The notes: a model not told the origin generated them from the letters alone. DNA of 64,000 nt from Paramecium sonneborni (GCA_905182985.1 CAJJDN010000133.1:187731-251730), one strand, 5' to 3'. Positions 46,840 through 62,735 are shown, numbered from the stretch's first letter. A program made the numbers and translations.

Positions 46840-49800
46840 TCAGAACCATTTTTTAACCCATAATTTAAGTTTCTCTTAGCCACTGAATAAATTCTTCGAA
46901 ATCGCAATTAATCTATCACATTTAGAATCTATAACTTCATTTTCATAAACAACATCTTGTAATTTTTTAATAAATGGTTCAAGTGAATCCCTGCATCCTA
47001 ATTACCAAAAAACAACATTTAAGTAATCAGTAAGACTAAAAATTAATAAATAAATGATTTTACTCGATATTTAGAATACCAATAATGGTTGCTGTAAATG
47101 TTGGTATTAAATATGCATTTAGATTGACTTAGCCAACTAAATGTTCAATATTTCTTGAATATCTAATAGCAAATGGATCATATAAAGTAAGCCTATTATT
47201 ATTTACTTTGAATAGATATTTTTTCTGATAAAAATTTCCATTGCTCAAATTAATTTGTAGGTTTTCTAATTATTTAGGTGATTAGCTACTGGCCATAGTA
47301 AAAGATAGAGCAAAATGAACACCAATGTTTATAACAATAATTTTTCTTAATTATATAAAAGTGTCAATTGTTTTTGAAAATCTCAGTATATAATTAGTTA
47401 AATCCTATTTTTTTAAATAATCTTTTTCAACTTAGGGACTATAGTATAATAATTATTTAATAATTACTTATAGTAAGGTATTTTTATGGAGGAATCATTT
47501 TTGGGATTAGCATGATACTAAATTTAGAGAATGGTGTCTAGGATATTATTAAGATTATATGTTTCTTCTTGATATGGTTCTAATTGATAATTTTATTTTT
47601 AATATTCTAAGAGATATTTATCTGATATCATATGCTTTACATTTCTAATTTTTGTTTCTTTATAATTTTAATTCAAGATGTTGGTCATTTTGATAAATTA
47701 AGATGAAATTTGTTCATCTAGAATATTTTGAGTTGTTTTTTTATTTTCAATCTTTTTAGTTTTTAAAAGGAAGAGGTATTTTTTTTCATCATTTCCCAAC
47801 AAGGCTATTTATCTTATGAATCGTTTTCTCCTTAAAAATATAATATGAATGGTCGGAAACATATTAGTAATGTAAATAGTTTCATAAGCTTAAGTTCTTT
47901 TGATTTAACCTTCAAATCCTAACATAGGAAGTTGATTCATCTAGAATTCATCGTTGATGGCATACAATTCATCAATTTAAATTTATTTAGGAATAAAGGA
48001 ATTGATAGAATTACTTAATTATAATGGGAATTCTTCTTTAGAATTCATGTTGACTCTAAAGAGATTAATGTATATACATTTTAAAGCAGCTAAATAAACA
48101 AGTTATATAGTATGAATTTGATCATTTTTGAGTTGTTTATTTAAATCATTTAATTAGCAATACTGCTTTATCATTTCTTTAATTTATTGATTTTTTTGAA
48201 TGATATTTAAAATAATTTGACATCTTTCATTTAGATTACTTGATGGAATTTCAAAGTAATTTGAATCTAAGATTTTTCCACAATTATAAATAATTTCTTC
48301 AACATAATCCCAAACTTGATGATCAAAGATAGAATTTTAAAGATAATTTAATGAGTAGATGGAGGCAATTTTTAAATTTAATTTAGAAGATTGTTGAATT
48401 GAATTGATTAATTATTATGATCTATCATCATTACATTATCCTAGACTTTTTAGATATTAAATAAATTATAAGCTGTTAAGAGGATTGTAGATACATAATT
48501 TATTAATAGCATTTAAACAATCTTTTCTAGTAGATTCACATGGAGTTTAGAGATAAGTTGATATTAATTAGGTGATAAATCTTTGTAATAAATGTAAGGG
48601 TATTGTACCAATGATTTGAGAGAATGCATCTGTCACAATAGAATCAGTAGGATTAGTAATATTAAGAATATGAAACATATACATACCTGTAATGGGGAAT
48701 TTTTATGGTTTATATTACATACTTAAAGGTGTAATCTAGATATAATGATGAGCAAACTTTATATTATTACTATACTTCTTATGAGCAAGTTAATAAATTT
48801 TATGGGCTTCCTTCCAGAATTTTAAATAGTTTGTTTAATTCTATATAAAGAATTCATTAGTTTAACTGACCATAATCTCTAATTTTTGTTCTTCAATCTA
48901 CATACCAGAAGATTCTGTTTGCTGGTCTAATCTTAACAATTTATAGAATTAATTAATCATCTTATATCTTCTAATTTTACTAATCATATAGTTTTTGAAT
49001 TCCTCAGCACTATATGTCCCTAATTATAAAGAATTAAAATAACTGAGAAGTTCTGTCAAACTCTATTAATTATTGTCGACATCCTAAAACTTTATAGTCT
49101 TGAATTTAATTTTCTCTAATTGATAAACTTTCTCTGCATAGACTTATAATGGTTTTGGCACTTCTTTTAGAATTGATTATTCATCAAATAATCCAAATAT
49201 GCCATTCTATTGATAATATCTCATTGGATACAAAAGAGTCTTATAATCCAAAGCAGCTAATTAATAACTCTTTTAATCTAGAGTGCCATTTGAAGGCAGT
49301 TATTAATTGTTTAATAATTGGTTTAATTATCCATTAAAACGTTATAGACACATTTACAATTAGACCATTCGTTAACTGATTAAATCAAAAGTAAATTCTT
49401 ATTAATCAATTATTGTTGGTTATCTTTCAAAAAAGTACTTTTTGCATGATAGACTTGACTAGTATGCATTTGATATGATATCTAATAATTAATCATAAGC
49501 ATTTTAAGCTTAACCAGCATAAGTAGGCTATGTAGGAGCATACTGTCGAAGACTTTCATCTAATTCAGTATACAATTAAAATTAAGATACAAAATTAAGG
49601 AATTTATTGCCCCACAATTATGGGGAAGACATCATTTACTCATATGATTAGGAAAGTTTAGGTAAAGTCTTAATGAAATTATAGCAATTGATTATTTAAG
49701 CATATTTTAAATTTTATTCAATTGATTATAAAACATGATTTCCTCCTCTTCCATGTTGGTTTAAAGATGCTTCATCTCTAACAAAATCTAATAATTTAAA

Positions 49801-52800
49801 ATAAGCCTAGTTATAACAATACAAATCATTCTATTACATATTTGGTTTCATTTCTTATAATACATTTAATTCTTTCCATCCTTAATCTGTTGTATCTCTC
49901 TGTCTTTCACGAAAACCCATTAAAATTTTATTTTAAACCTCCTAAACTTTACTCTAATCTATTTGTTTTAGTGTATTCCATTGATTTAATTGTTATAGTG
50001 ATTCAGTAAATAATTAATGAATTATTTATTGATCATATTCTTTTTGAATACCTAGAACTTCATGAGTTTCGTATTCTAATTACATCCAAAATTGATCAAT
50101 AGTTTCTTAATTGCCTAAAATTAATTAATATGATTGAGCCGGCTCTCTTAATTGATTCATTAATACTAACTATCTAACCCAAGGTTGAGTAACAGTTATA
50201 GCTTTACATCCAAGTAAACATTACTTATTCCATTATTCTTAGTATATTCCTTGCAATTATACGAGAATATCTTCATTTAATTGTGAGCAATAATTTGAAT
50301 CTTCCATCAAATATTAGTAAATGAATTCTAATAAATATTAGGCTAAGGGTAATAGATTCTTTTATCTTAAACACATAATTAAATTATTGAAATTAAAATG
50401 AGTTTGATGATTCTCCATAAAATCATAAATATTGGTAATATGAGATAGAATCTATTATACTAGGAAATTAGATATAGTTTGTAGAGTTCCATAAGAAATA
50501 GATTGTTTTGATATATAATCAGTAATTTGAGTGATGGTTTTGATGTCACATAGAATAACTTGATTAAAAATAGGTTTAAGCAGGCGACTACTTACATTAG
50601 CAGCTGTGCCCATTAACTCGATGGCAGCACTTGGTATAATACATTCTCTTAAAGGTTATTATGGCTAATCTTAGATTGGGATATAGGATAGATTATAAAT
50701 AACAATAGATGGAAGATATTCACTTGTGGTTAGTTTAATACATGAATTATACAGCTTTGACCAATATTATTTTCTATAATAAATAGCTAAATATTTGTTG
50801 AGTACTTGTTCTCTCATAGTGGAGTCTTCATCTTTTGATACCACTTAAACAATAATCTGATTAGGTTGAGTTGGATAGAATTCTTTAGGAAATATCATTT
50901 GTCCTCTACCTAACATCAAGAATTTAACTGCCATTAACATGATCTCCTCTCCTTCTGTTTGTAGAGGTTAATCTTATTACTTACAACTTGGATCTCCAAA
51001 TGCAAATTGCAGAAATCTATCATAAGTGTATCCATAAATATCAAGTATCATTCTATAGAAAAATTACAAGTAATCTAAACATGTACTCAATTTACTAATT
51101 ACTTACAATATGCGTCTAAATTCTCTTAAGGAACCGTTGCCTCTATCAAATATATTTTTTAATAGATAAAAACCACTATTAATAGATCCTTATTATTTCT
51201 TAAATGGGTAGACCAACAATAATTCACATAAAAACATAAAGTATAACTTTAAAACTTTTAAATCTTGTATCTTTCCATGTTGATTATCATAACTATCAGA
51301 ACTTCTTTAATCAATCTTTTTATCAAACACACTTTAAAATTTAGTCAAATCAAAAAAGAAAATCAATTATTATTCCTATGACATCTTAGATGGTTTGAAT
51401 TGTAAATTATCTTCCATTCTATTCAATTCCTATCTCACCTGGAATGATCTCACTGGTGATAAATAAACTGATATAGCTTATAAATATCCTTCTTTATTCG
51501 ATATTCCATTGATAAATAACATTCTTAATATTGCTATACATTCTAATTTCAATTCATAATCAGGTACTGATTCTATTATCCAAATTAACTATTGTAAAAA
51601 TTCAACCTATTCTTTCTAATCTTTAATCTCATCAAAATTATAAGCTATCATCTTAACTGTCTTTTAAAGAGCTGATCTATACAAATGGAACTTAATTTTC
51701 TGATTCTCAGGAAATTCCTCTGGAAAATATAGCATTTCATCACTCAATTTCATTCCAAATGGAAAATCATCCGTCATCAATCCAAAATCACTGATATATG
51801 AAGATAAATCAGAATGAGTATATTGCTTTTAAGAATCATTCTCCAATTTTTCTATCTCTTTAATATTGAATTGTTTCTTTAAAATTGTATACTTCCTCAT
51901 ATTGTCCAAATATTGTTCTCCCTTATCTTTCTATTTTAAATACTCAATTAACATCTCTATTATTCTCTTTAATGAACTTAATAAAGGTCTCACATAACTA
52001 AAATCATGATTGAAAAACAGTTTCAACAAAAATATCGATAAAATATTAACTTTTAATATTTAATTTGGAATTCTGGCTGCCATGAATTAATTCATTGTCT
52101 ATTAAGTATTTCTTTTAAATTGTGGATGTTATTGTATTGTTTCCTTTACCCAATTTGAAACTTAATTTAAAAATTATTCACTCTATTCATTCTAATTTTC
52201 CTTTGCATTCTTTATAAGCTTTCTAAAAAGGTTAAAAATTTTAAAAACAAGAGGAGCGTGATCCTAACTTAAAGCATTTTAATGTTATTGACTTCGATCC
52301 TATGGAGGTTGATTGTATTATACCCTTTATTAAGGAGGAGGTTGTCTAGGTTAAGTTGGGGGAATCCTTCCTGCATTTGGTCTAGGAGGCATTTATTATT
52401 GAACTTAATCTGGCAATGAATTCATACGAAAGATAATATCAAAAAAGGGTTAATACAATTGATTTATCTTATTTGCAGGTTAAAACTCTGCAATTATTGT
52501 CAGTATGTGTAATACGATTAAAAAATATCTAAAATAAGATGAAGCTGTCGGTTATATCGACATAGTTCTTATTGTAGAGTTTCCTTACTAAGGTTCCACT
52601 ATTTAATTCATAAGGTTTGCTATATTTTTTTTCACAGTCTCCATATTCATCTTGTAATTTGTAAGTGGAGCTATTATTAATATTTTTTTAAATAAATATA
52701 ATGCTCTCTTCTAAAGCTCAGCATCCTCTATATTATGAGCTTTTAGGGACTGTTTGATGAAAAAAGATTAGTAGATTTCACTCGATAATGATTCATCATG

Positions 52801-55800
52801 ATTTTAAGCTTCACTTTGATAAAAGGAATCACGGAATTTCTTTAAATTATTTTATAACAAGTCCTTTTTTATCATTTTAGTCTTCCATTCCACTTATAGA
52901 AATGCCAAATCCAATGCTATCCTTCTATAATTTTGATAACTATTAGTTATTATTTGCTATTGAGGCTATTAATTTTAATTAAAAAATCCTATCTATTACA
53001 TAGAATTAATAATATGGATTGTAAATGATTCATGATGCTTATGAAAAATCTTATGATTCTTAATAAACATTGACCAAAATCTAGTAATCTTTGATACTTA
53101 CTCATAATCTAGATTAGATGATTCTTATTTCAGTAACTGCTAAGTTGCTTGTATCCAATCTTTTTGATCTTGTACCTCTACTTAATCTAACCATGGTAAT
53201 ACAACACTAAATATCTTCTTACATAAACTAGATAATTCCTATTCTGATTATCCACTCTCATCTAATTATTTTAAGGCTTTGTTGTATATTTTCAAATATC
53301 TCTTATTTACAGATATAGGATCATTTTAAATTAATCCAATTTTTTTAAGGAATTTGCTAAAATAAAAATTAGCGTGAAATGCTACTAATTTATCTGATTT
53401 ATTAATCATTTCATATCCAAATTATAAAAATGACATCTTTAAGTCTGAGGGTAATTATTATTCTTAAAAGCATAATAAATAAGAACTAATTTAAAGCATA
53501 TCTATCACTGATGATTTGTAGTAGTGATTTACATCAGAAAGCTTTGCTGTTAAATTATTAGGTAATTTATAAGTAAAATTCATTGGGCAATTATGTTCAA
53601 TATCACTTAAAATTTTTCCATAATATTTAAAAAAATCATCGTTAACCTCTTTCATTCTCTAAAATAAAGATAATTAACTTATTTAATTTAAATCATTTCT
53701 TTGATTAGAATGAAATAAAATAGGATAGATTACATGATATCCAATAATCATTTAAACTTGATTGATATGATCATCATCAGAAAACTTGAAATTTTCTATC
53801 CAAATTTCAATGATTCTTTTTCTTAATGATATGGATTTATTCATTGCTACATTCAAAACCCATTTCTTTACTTTATCTTATGTAGAATAAAGTATCAACC
53901 TTAACATTCCTTAAATAGCTATTTTGCAGTCTTCATTTTAGGAAATGAATTATTTCAACATGCTACAATGTCTATTTAACAAACTATTGATTTATTAATT
54001 TGAAAGTATTAATTGATTATAAGCTTATTGCAATTGACTCTATTAAACTTTTCTATTTAAATTATTTTATTTTTATTTATCCAAAAGATCTTTTATATTA
54101 TTTAAGATACAATTTTCTAAGAAATAATTATTTTTTTTTAAACAAGATGGGTTTCTTTTGCATAGTTAAAAGCCAAATTAAACAATCTCTATCTTGATTT
54201 CACTTATGACATTAATTAATTTTTAAAGATAAGATTAATGAAATGATTATTATAACTCTGGATTTAAGGGAGTTTAAACATTTAATAATCCTTTTTCTAA
54301 AGCAGAACTTAAATCTTCAATGAATTTATTAAAACGTTCCATCCTGTGTGCTAATTGACTTTTTTCTCTACATAATTTTTCTCTTAAGGGGAATGCTGTC
54401 GGTTCAGAAATAACTTATCTTACTGTTTTAATATATTGAAGACGTTCCCTCAATTATTCCCAGAGTCCTTTGATAGGTGTTTAATTAGATAATAGCGAAC
54501 TGACTCCTTCTAATTATCTTTAAAATTATTAGATTTAACCTACATTATAAGATGATTAGAAGACATCAAAGTAATTAGCAGCCAAAGTGTTTAAGAATTT
54601 AACTAATGGCTTATCGATACATGAATTTAATTACATTTATGAAACTTTAAAAACGTAATTACGTCTGAGATTATTTGTGTCAGTAATAATTTTCTAGACA
54701 ATATTGATAACTTAAGATCCATTTGATGGATTTGTTAGTTAAGATGTTAAATGCTAAAATAATTTTAAAAGTCCAGATATGATACCCATCTAAAAATTTA
54801 AAGATTCTTGTGATTAATGTTATTGATAAAACCATTCCATTAATGTGCAAAATTAACCATTTGGAGCTAAAGGTTATTAAATATTTTCTTAAACAATTCG
54901 AGTTAAATGGTTTTATAATTTATCCGATAATGCCCTATGGAATACTTTACTAAATATTTTCAAGATTAGTTTTAAAGACTTTAAAAATGAAGGAACATAA
55001 TGAAAGATGTCAGATTGTACACATGTAAGTAATGGTTTCATAACTTTTTTTAATCGATCATCATTTTCAAATAAAGTTTTATCATTAGTAATTCCTTCCT
55101 ATTATAATAAATCTTAAAGATATCGATATCCTGCTTACCTGATACTGGATTCAACTCTAAGAAGCCCTTCATATAGAATTTCAACTGTTTTAAATTTCAT
55201 AGCAAGGATGGTAGGTTTCCCAGTTTGATTTTTATCAATATTTTTTTGAAGATGCTTTTGAATGTGATATATGTAGTTTAAAGTAGATATTGATTTTAAG
55301 AAGCCATAAACAGCAACAACCATATAACTCTACCATTTGATTTCAAAATCTATGTCTTCGATATTGATTTTAAATTCTAAGTCATCTAATCCATGAGATA
55401 CATTAATATGAGCATTTTATAATTATTATTCATCGTTATTGAGAATCATTTTAGATTGTCTATAATAAGTTTCTTCATTTTGTTGTATGATTTTAAATGA
55501 TAATTCTACAAATTCTTCTATGCATTGTATCAAAGTAGGTTCATTTTTAAATTGAACAATTTTAAATAAATAATACTAAAAAGTTTTATACTTACCTTAT
55601 TTTTACAATAAATATGTTAATATTCTGAACCCGTTAGCATATCTTTGTGCAGTAATATCTGACATATTCTATTCTTCACATAATTGCTTAATGATTAAAA
55701 CTAATTCTCTTATAACTGTATTTTAAGTGTATGGAGAATTAGGGATATCAGAATAGTCAATATTAACCCAATATAACTATTACAAGTTAAATCCTACAAT

Positions 55801-58800
55801 TTCCTCTAAAGGGATGAGTTTGATTTGTTCTTCAAACATAGAATTCATTCCTTCACCAATATTCATATAAAATAATGGGCCAGGATTACCCTAATAGAAA
55901 TTAGCAATTATATGATCAAACAATTCAGTACAAATCTACAACAATGATTTTTTGAATGTATTGCAATTTTAAGTTATAACTTTAACAATCTCTCTTAATT
56001 TATTCTATAAAATTAGAGTACTCTAATGTGAATGAGGTTATTTTGAATGATCAAAATTTAGATTTTAAATCAATTAGTTGATAGTTTAAAATAATAAATT
56101 CTTAGTGAGTTATTAAGATACAACTTTTATGGATTCTGACAATTATCTAAGTAAAATAAATGAACATTCTACAATTCTTTAATCAGGTATGTATGGTAAT
56201 CCAATGATTTAGTTTGATGAATAATAATCCTAGAATTTAGGTCTAAGATTTTGAATTTCAGTAAGTAATTCAATAGAAATAGATCTGCAATTTAATCCTT
56301 CAGATGGTATCATTGTTCCTCCATAAGCTAGATATAATAATTATAAAATATTTACATTAAACAATCTATATTTTCCGACGACGATCATCTTCTTTCTGTA
56401 ATTAGGTTTATTTTCCAAATTTCTCATAAACAAATTCTTCAAACAAACGAACTACAACTGTATAATAGACATTATAGGCCCATATCATATTTTCATTATT
56501 ATTTTTAAAATGAGTAGTAAGTATTTTCTTATATTTATTAAGACAATTGCCCATAAGCAATTTATTCCAAATGAATTCATGTTGTTGAATATAAAAATCT
56601 TTGAAATTCATATTCTCTTCAGCTGTAAGCATATATCTCTTATTTAGACCCTTAAAAAGATGAGAGATCCATTTAATAACTTAAGGTTTTTCTCTAAGAT
56701 ATTTTTTAACAATATCCTCAGTCATTGCAAAAAGAGAATTTATATCTGGTTTGATTTACTTGAGTTATTAAATTTATTCACAATGATCATCTGCTAATTG
56801 AATGAAAAACATTTCAGATAAAGTTGTTACTACATTTTCTACATCCTCTTTTATTTTATGGAATGTAGCTGTTGTAATTGTCTAAATAATATTATGAAAA
56901 TTGCTTAAACCAATAAAAACCTTCGTTACTGCTGCTATTAATTCTTCATCTTTATTTATCAATGAATCTTCTTCACATTAACGAGATTATAATTTCATAT
57001 ATAATGCCATCCCCTCTGGTATTTAATAATTATATAAATCATGATCAAATTATATTGGCATCTTATAATAACCTAAAAGCACCATTTTCACTATAGAATA
57101 ACTATGCTATATAGAAGATTGTTTAAATAAATATGTAGCTAATTATTATTCTAATACATTCTGAAGAATTTCTACTGCACATCTTACTGTTTCAGAAAGA
57201 TTTATCTTTAGATTCTATTACAACCCCTCTATTTGCACTTCTAAATATTAATTCTTAATAAATGGATTATCTGTGTGATTCCTCTTTACTTCTATAGGCC
57301 ATTCAGATTTTCTAACCAAAGCACCCAACTTTGATAGTATTTTTAGAGATTTGAAAGATGGATCTAAAAATAAATTTACTTATTTTGAATATATATCTGC
57401 CATCTTATATTCTGATGGAAAAGTTAATAATTTTTCTATAAAAGGTTAGAGAAGATCTCCGAAAAATTCTCGCATCTCTTCCATACTCAAATTAGTTACA
57501 ATATTTTCCAATAACATCAATGTTTTTTAAATTACTTAATTCTCTATCGTCGAAATATTATGTAATGCTCTAAATAAACACTATGCGAATACGGGATACT
57601 GTTTTGCTAAATTTATTTGAATTGTTTTTTACAAAGGAAAATTAGCGATTACTTCTGCAACTATATCTTAAATCTCAACTATTCCTGTTTAAAATAACTC
57701 AAACATGTTTAAAACAATATTCACACCACTCAAATTTAATTTATGATAGATTTCATATTATTATCTTTATAAAATTTATTATCTGTCATTTCGATCATAT
57801 TTGTCACATAATTATTAAAAATATTTTGATAATCCTTCACCTTAGTCGTTATTTTATATCCTTTTTACAAGAGATAATAATAATCCTAAAAAATCAATAG
57901 GATAATAGGTTTCATGAGATTTCTTTACAAAAAATAAAATTAACTATTTTACTAATGGTTTAACTATTGGTTCTTCATTTTATTAACATTTCACCCTAGG
58001 AAATAATCTTATAGGTATTCTTAATAGTTTTTAAATTAATGAAATGTATTCATCCTAATCTTTTTATTAAACATTCTATGACTTTTAATTATTCATTTAT
58101 ATCAATTAATTTCCTCTACAATAACCAAATCTTGATGGTAATTCTGGTGTTGTTTACAATTCTCTCAAATATAAATTCAAAAGAAATTCTATATAATATT
58201 TAACAGATAACTTTGCTTAAGCCTAATTTTCTGGATGACTCAATATTTATAAGTGATCTTACAATAATAATGGTAGACAATGAGTTTCTGGACAAGTTTT
58301 AATTAAATTTACGGATATCTTTAGCAATAACTTTGAATTAGGTTCAAAAATATTCTTGAAATTTATAGGGTCTTAAAATTAAATGAAAAATTGCATAAAT
58401 GTAGGTATAGTTTTCTTTTTATAATCCAAAATTTCGAAATGATTTCTTTGATGATCATGTAATTCATCAAATATCATTAATCCATTTTTCATAATCTTAG
58501 ACATATAGTGGCATTGTAAATTACTCAAATATGGTTTACCTTCATTTTAAGCTTAAACTAAAGGTGCCAATCTTTATGAAATTTAACAATTTGGTCTATT
58601 TTTATATTTCATTACTATTTCCTTGTTTGTTGTTATTACAAAATGTAGCAACTTTTATAATATTTCATTTAATTAATCAAATATTTTTGATTTAACTTCT
58701 TTAGCAAAATCAACAAATTAATTATATGAATTAATACTTATGGAATTTACTTAATATTCTTCCTCATCATCATACGTAAAAACTTAGGTAGCAGCTTAAT

Positions 58801-60682
58801 CTTATTAAGTTATAAGATTTTAATCAATTTCAATCTCATTCTCTTTTATATACTATTCTAATTGAGTTATGTATTTTTCATTCAGAGCTTCATTATTATT
58901 GCAAGGCAATGATGAAACATTTGTTTGAGATGTTGTTTTCTTGATATTACCCCATTTCTAAGTTCTATTTAATATATCTTTTATCTATTATATTTATTTT
59001 CTAATTTATGCTAATTTCATTCCAATCATCTAAAATAATCTATCTAACAATTTGTATTTAGGACTATGAGTTGTCACTTCCTTGAAAATTGAGTCAGTTT
59101 ACTATTATTATTGTTAAGGTTGTTCGATATAATATTATAATAAATTCTTATCTATGAAATAAGTATTTTGTTTTGAAAATAATTCTAAAAACACTTTCAT
59201 TAAATCTAATGCTTTTTCATGAATAGATAATTGCAAAGAAGAATCAAATAAAACTTTAAAAATGGTGTTGAAAATTTTATCCATATATTATTGATTATTA
59301 ATAAATTCTATTTGCTATTTTTCTAAATTATTAGGTTATTATGTTTATTGTTCATTCTTTGGAAGATAACTTTAGACTACATTTTTAACAATATCTAACC
59401 AATTTTGATACATATTAGACTTTTAATATGGTGGTATTTTTAAATTCTTACCAATAATTGTTTCTTCATCAATCAATTCAGCTACATTTACATTTATTTC
59501 ATTGATTTTATCTGTTATTTCATTTTATTAAATAGGATCTCGTTTTTAAATAAGCGATTGTTTGAGACGATAACTAATATCAATCCTTAGATGCATTAAA
59601 TCAACAGGACAATGTTTAAGGGTTTTTATGATAGTGGAAACAACTGAATCTAATTTAATTGTATCAGACATATCTTTAATTATCCGTGATTAAGGCTGTA
59701 TTGAACTATCATCCCTTTTGATTGTAAGAGCAAGTAATTATAAAAATTTAGAATAGGCATTAAAAAGTTCTTAAACAATATTTCTTGGGACTTTCTACAA
59801 TAAATCTTAGAAATTAGTTTCATTTATCACTAAGTTCATAGTCTTTAAGGCTCTCTTCAAGATTTCTCTCATCTAAATTTTGGTCTACATATTATTTAAT
59901 GATTACTTCATCTTTAACTATAGAATCTAAAACAAATATTGTGTAAATAAAAAATGTTGGTATATTAGTAACAAAGGATAAGCTATGGATATTTAGTCTA
60001 ATGTCTTTCTCTTTTCTATCTTCATTATCTGTTGATAAAACATAATTCTGATCTTAAAATGGATTACTTTAATTATCTCCTAAGAGTTTCTTATATTGAG
60101 ATCTCTTGAGTTCATTATTAAATTTAACTAAGAATTCAATCCGTTGCTCGAAGAAGGAATATAGTCTCAAAAGCAATTAATCTGAGAATAGAGTATTCGA
60201 TCTTTAGAATTAATGAGATTATTATTGGTTCGACTTTAATAGATCATTGATTATGCGAATAGCTATAGCTGCATTATTTTCGTTGTCTTTTTCTAAAACA
60301 ATTGTCATTTACTCAACAACTTGAAATGTCATGTGTTATAGAAGAATTTTCTTCTGTAATAATTCTAAGATGGCAGCTCGAATTAAAAATTTTGTATTGC
60401 GAGATGTTTAAGGATCAACATGTTGTAACACATAAACAATAAAACTTAAACAATTTTCAACGAAAATTCTCTAATTATTTTAAAGGACCTGCTAGAAACA
60501 ATTTTATCAATTAATACATGATTTGTGTCTCTATTTCTTTCTTGATGTACCTCTTCTGAAATTCGAGCTAAACGTTCTCGAATATCCAAGATGTTTTTTT
60601 CTGTAAAGTTCTCATTATTATTGTTCATGTTGTTAATCTAATCTTTTAGTTTTTCAAAATAGGCAGGGTCAAGTTGAGACAT
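46840..60682 (-). CDS. TRRAP/Tra1 homologue, giant pseudo-PIKK scaffold
   Basis: One 13.8-kb gene, roughly 4,500 residues, subunit of SAGA and NuA4-type histone acetyltransferase complexes that contacts transcription activators. It begins MSQLDPAYFEKLKDQIN. A 26-nt intron (60492-60517) leads into HEAT-like helices (LIRAAILELLQKK, EKDNENNAAIAIRIINDLL as in TRRAP). The frame, with scattered short introns, remains open through the HEAT/FAT region, including the 54 kb area where I checked for a break. The C-terminal PIKK-like fold is recognisable: FPTIHIIFLRRKRFIRQIAL, LGNDEKKYLFLLK, NIGVHFALSFTMASS, LYDPFAIRYSRNIEHLVG, YLIPTFTATIIGI. The last residues, LKLWVKKWF, match a FATC-type aromatic end. 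Kinase HxDxxxxN and DFG motifs are missing, as in TRRAP. Exact introns inside the gene were not all mapped. Confidence 0.85.
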
Positions 60683-60764
60683 TTTAATTAAATTAATGAA
60701 GAATTAGCTCCTTTTCTTTAAAATGAGAATCAGAAATTAACATAATTTTTGTTCTTAATTATAA

Positions 60765-62735
60765 ATGCTTTCTTATCAAAATCTTGCGTAAAATGAATAC
60801 TAAAAAGGAAAAGATATTCCATCTCCAAGCCCTCTTTCCAGACCTAAATAAAATAATACAAATTAACAACCTACGCCAGTTCCTCAACCGTTTAATACTT
60901 TATTACCACCTAATCTGTAAATGTTATGAATCATTATCTTAATAGTTTACATCCAAAGACAATATAAAATGAAAAAAAATCGTATATATTTGTTTCTTAT
61001 CTAGAATTATATCGAATCATTCTCGAAATTAATCTTTTAGATCGGCATATCACAACAACTAAATCAATCCTCAAGAATAAACAAATTTTGAAAAACAATA
61101 ATTATCCATGAAATAAGAAGGAGAAGACCTAAAGTAATATAATTTAGCTAGTTAGAACATAAATCAGGAAATTATAGAATGAGAATTAACAACTCAAAAA
61201 AGCGATCGATTAACTTCAATCTGAATTGTATTCAGTTTTCCTTCTAATCCTTTAGATAATCTTTTTAAAACCAAATGTCAAGTGAGTAAGAACTCAAAGC
61301 CAAATTTGATTAATAAGAGGAAATGATTATTAAGTTGAAATCAGAAGTTCGTATAAAATCAGAAACTCTCTAAGAGAACCAATAATAATAAGCCGAAATG
61401 GAAAAACTATAGAAAAAGTTGGAAGATTACAATCTCATAACTATAAAATCAAATGATTTAAATAAATCAATTAAAGATTTATAAGAATAAGTTTAAGATT
61501 AGAAGAAGCGATTAGTTATTCTCAGTTCAACTGAGCATGAAAATTGCAATTTAAAGGAGTATATTGAAATATACAAATAATAATTAAGAGAAAAGGATAT
61601 TAAAATCTAATAGTATAGAGAATAATATGAACAATTGTTTATGGATAATAAGAAAATTAAAATCACTCTAGATTTATTAAATTTTGAATTCAAAAAACAA
61701 TACGAAAATTCTAATGATTAATTGAATAGAGCAAATATTTAAATTATAGAACTTTAAGGGCAAGTGAGCTCTTAATAAAGTAATCTTGCTAATTTAACTG
61801 ATTAAATTGAATTCTAAAAATAATAAATCAAGTAATTAGAAATTAAAGAAAAAGAATTATAAAGTACTAAAAATTAATTGTTAAAATTAGAAGATTCTGT
61901 TTAAAGCTCAAATCAATAAAATTAATTATGTAATCCATTTGTTACTACTATATATAGAATAAAAAGAAATAGAATAATTAACGATGACTTTAAAAAATGG
62001 CAAATAGGAATATCTAAATCAATAATAAAAACTAATTAATACTGAGTAGGAGATTAAGAAATAATCCGATCTAATTTTACAACTTTAAAAATAAAAAGAT
62101 CAATTAATTTAATAATGTTAATACCTTTAATAAGAATTAAAAAAAAAACAAGGAAATTTAGATCAAAGCATAAATTATGCCCAAAATTATTAAATTGAAA
62201 TGAAGAATACCTTAGATTAATAATCAAATTAAATTTAGTATATGGAAGCAGAATTATAAAAAAGAGATGCTATAATTTATAATTTAAATCAGCACAATCA
62301 ATAATTAAAAAGTTAACTTGAATAATTTTCATAAGCTGATTCTGTAAATAAAAATGAGTTAAACAGTAATTTTGTAAAAATGAAAGAAATGCACAATGAT
62401 TTAATTTTGTATGAGAAATAGGTGGATACTTTAAGTTTGGAACACCATTAAACAAAATTATAAAATTAAATGTTAATAGATAGAAACAACTAATTAGAAT
62501 TGGAAGTTACAAAATTAAGAGTATTTGTATCTCTATTAAATAGGAATAATTAATTTAATAAGACAATCGAATGAGAAACTTAGAAAATGAATTGTAGACG
62601 TATTCATTTAACCAAAAGTTAAATTCAACATAGATGCCTTATACTTAAGATTAACTTTTTCCAAATTAATAATATATTTCTTATATTAATACACCTAAAG
62701 GGTCTTTTAATAACTAATTTAATTTTTATAAATGA
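60765..62735 (+). CDS. Long coiled-coil protein, 605 aa
   Basis: ATG at 60765 (MLSYQNLAQNEYQKG) to TGA at 62733-62735. Introns: 60917-60945, 60982-61004, 61134-61155, 61228-61255, 61930-61957 and 62521-62543 (22-29 nt, all TAG). Together they give an exact multiple of three. The N-terminal ~100 residues are Pro/Asn/Gln-rich. From EGEDLKTQIRKLQNENQQL onward the protein is one continuous coiled coil (QELKAKFDQQEEMIIKLKSE, QLREKDIKIQQYREQYEQL) to about residue 540, then a short Tyr/Phe/Asn-rich tail (YSFNQKLNSTQMPY). Candidate structural protein of cilia, basal body or cortex. No motor or enzymatic domain. Starts 82 bp from the divergent TRRAP start. Confidence 0.82.

Noticed and set aside
49149..49337. 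Plus-strand ORF at 49 kb
   Set aside because: Opposite-strand shadow within the TRRAP gene.
54000..54197. Plus-strand ORF inside the TRRAP gene
   Set aside because: Shadow of the minus-strand coding frame, which stays open across the whole segment; no independent features.
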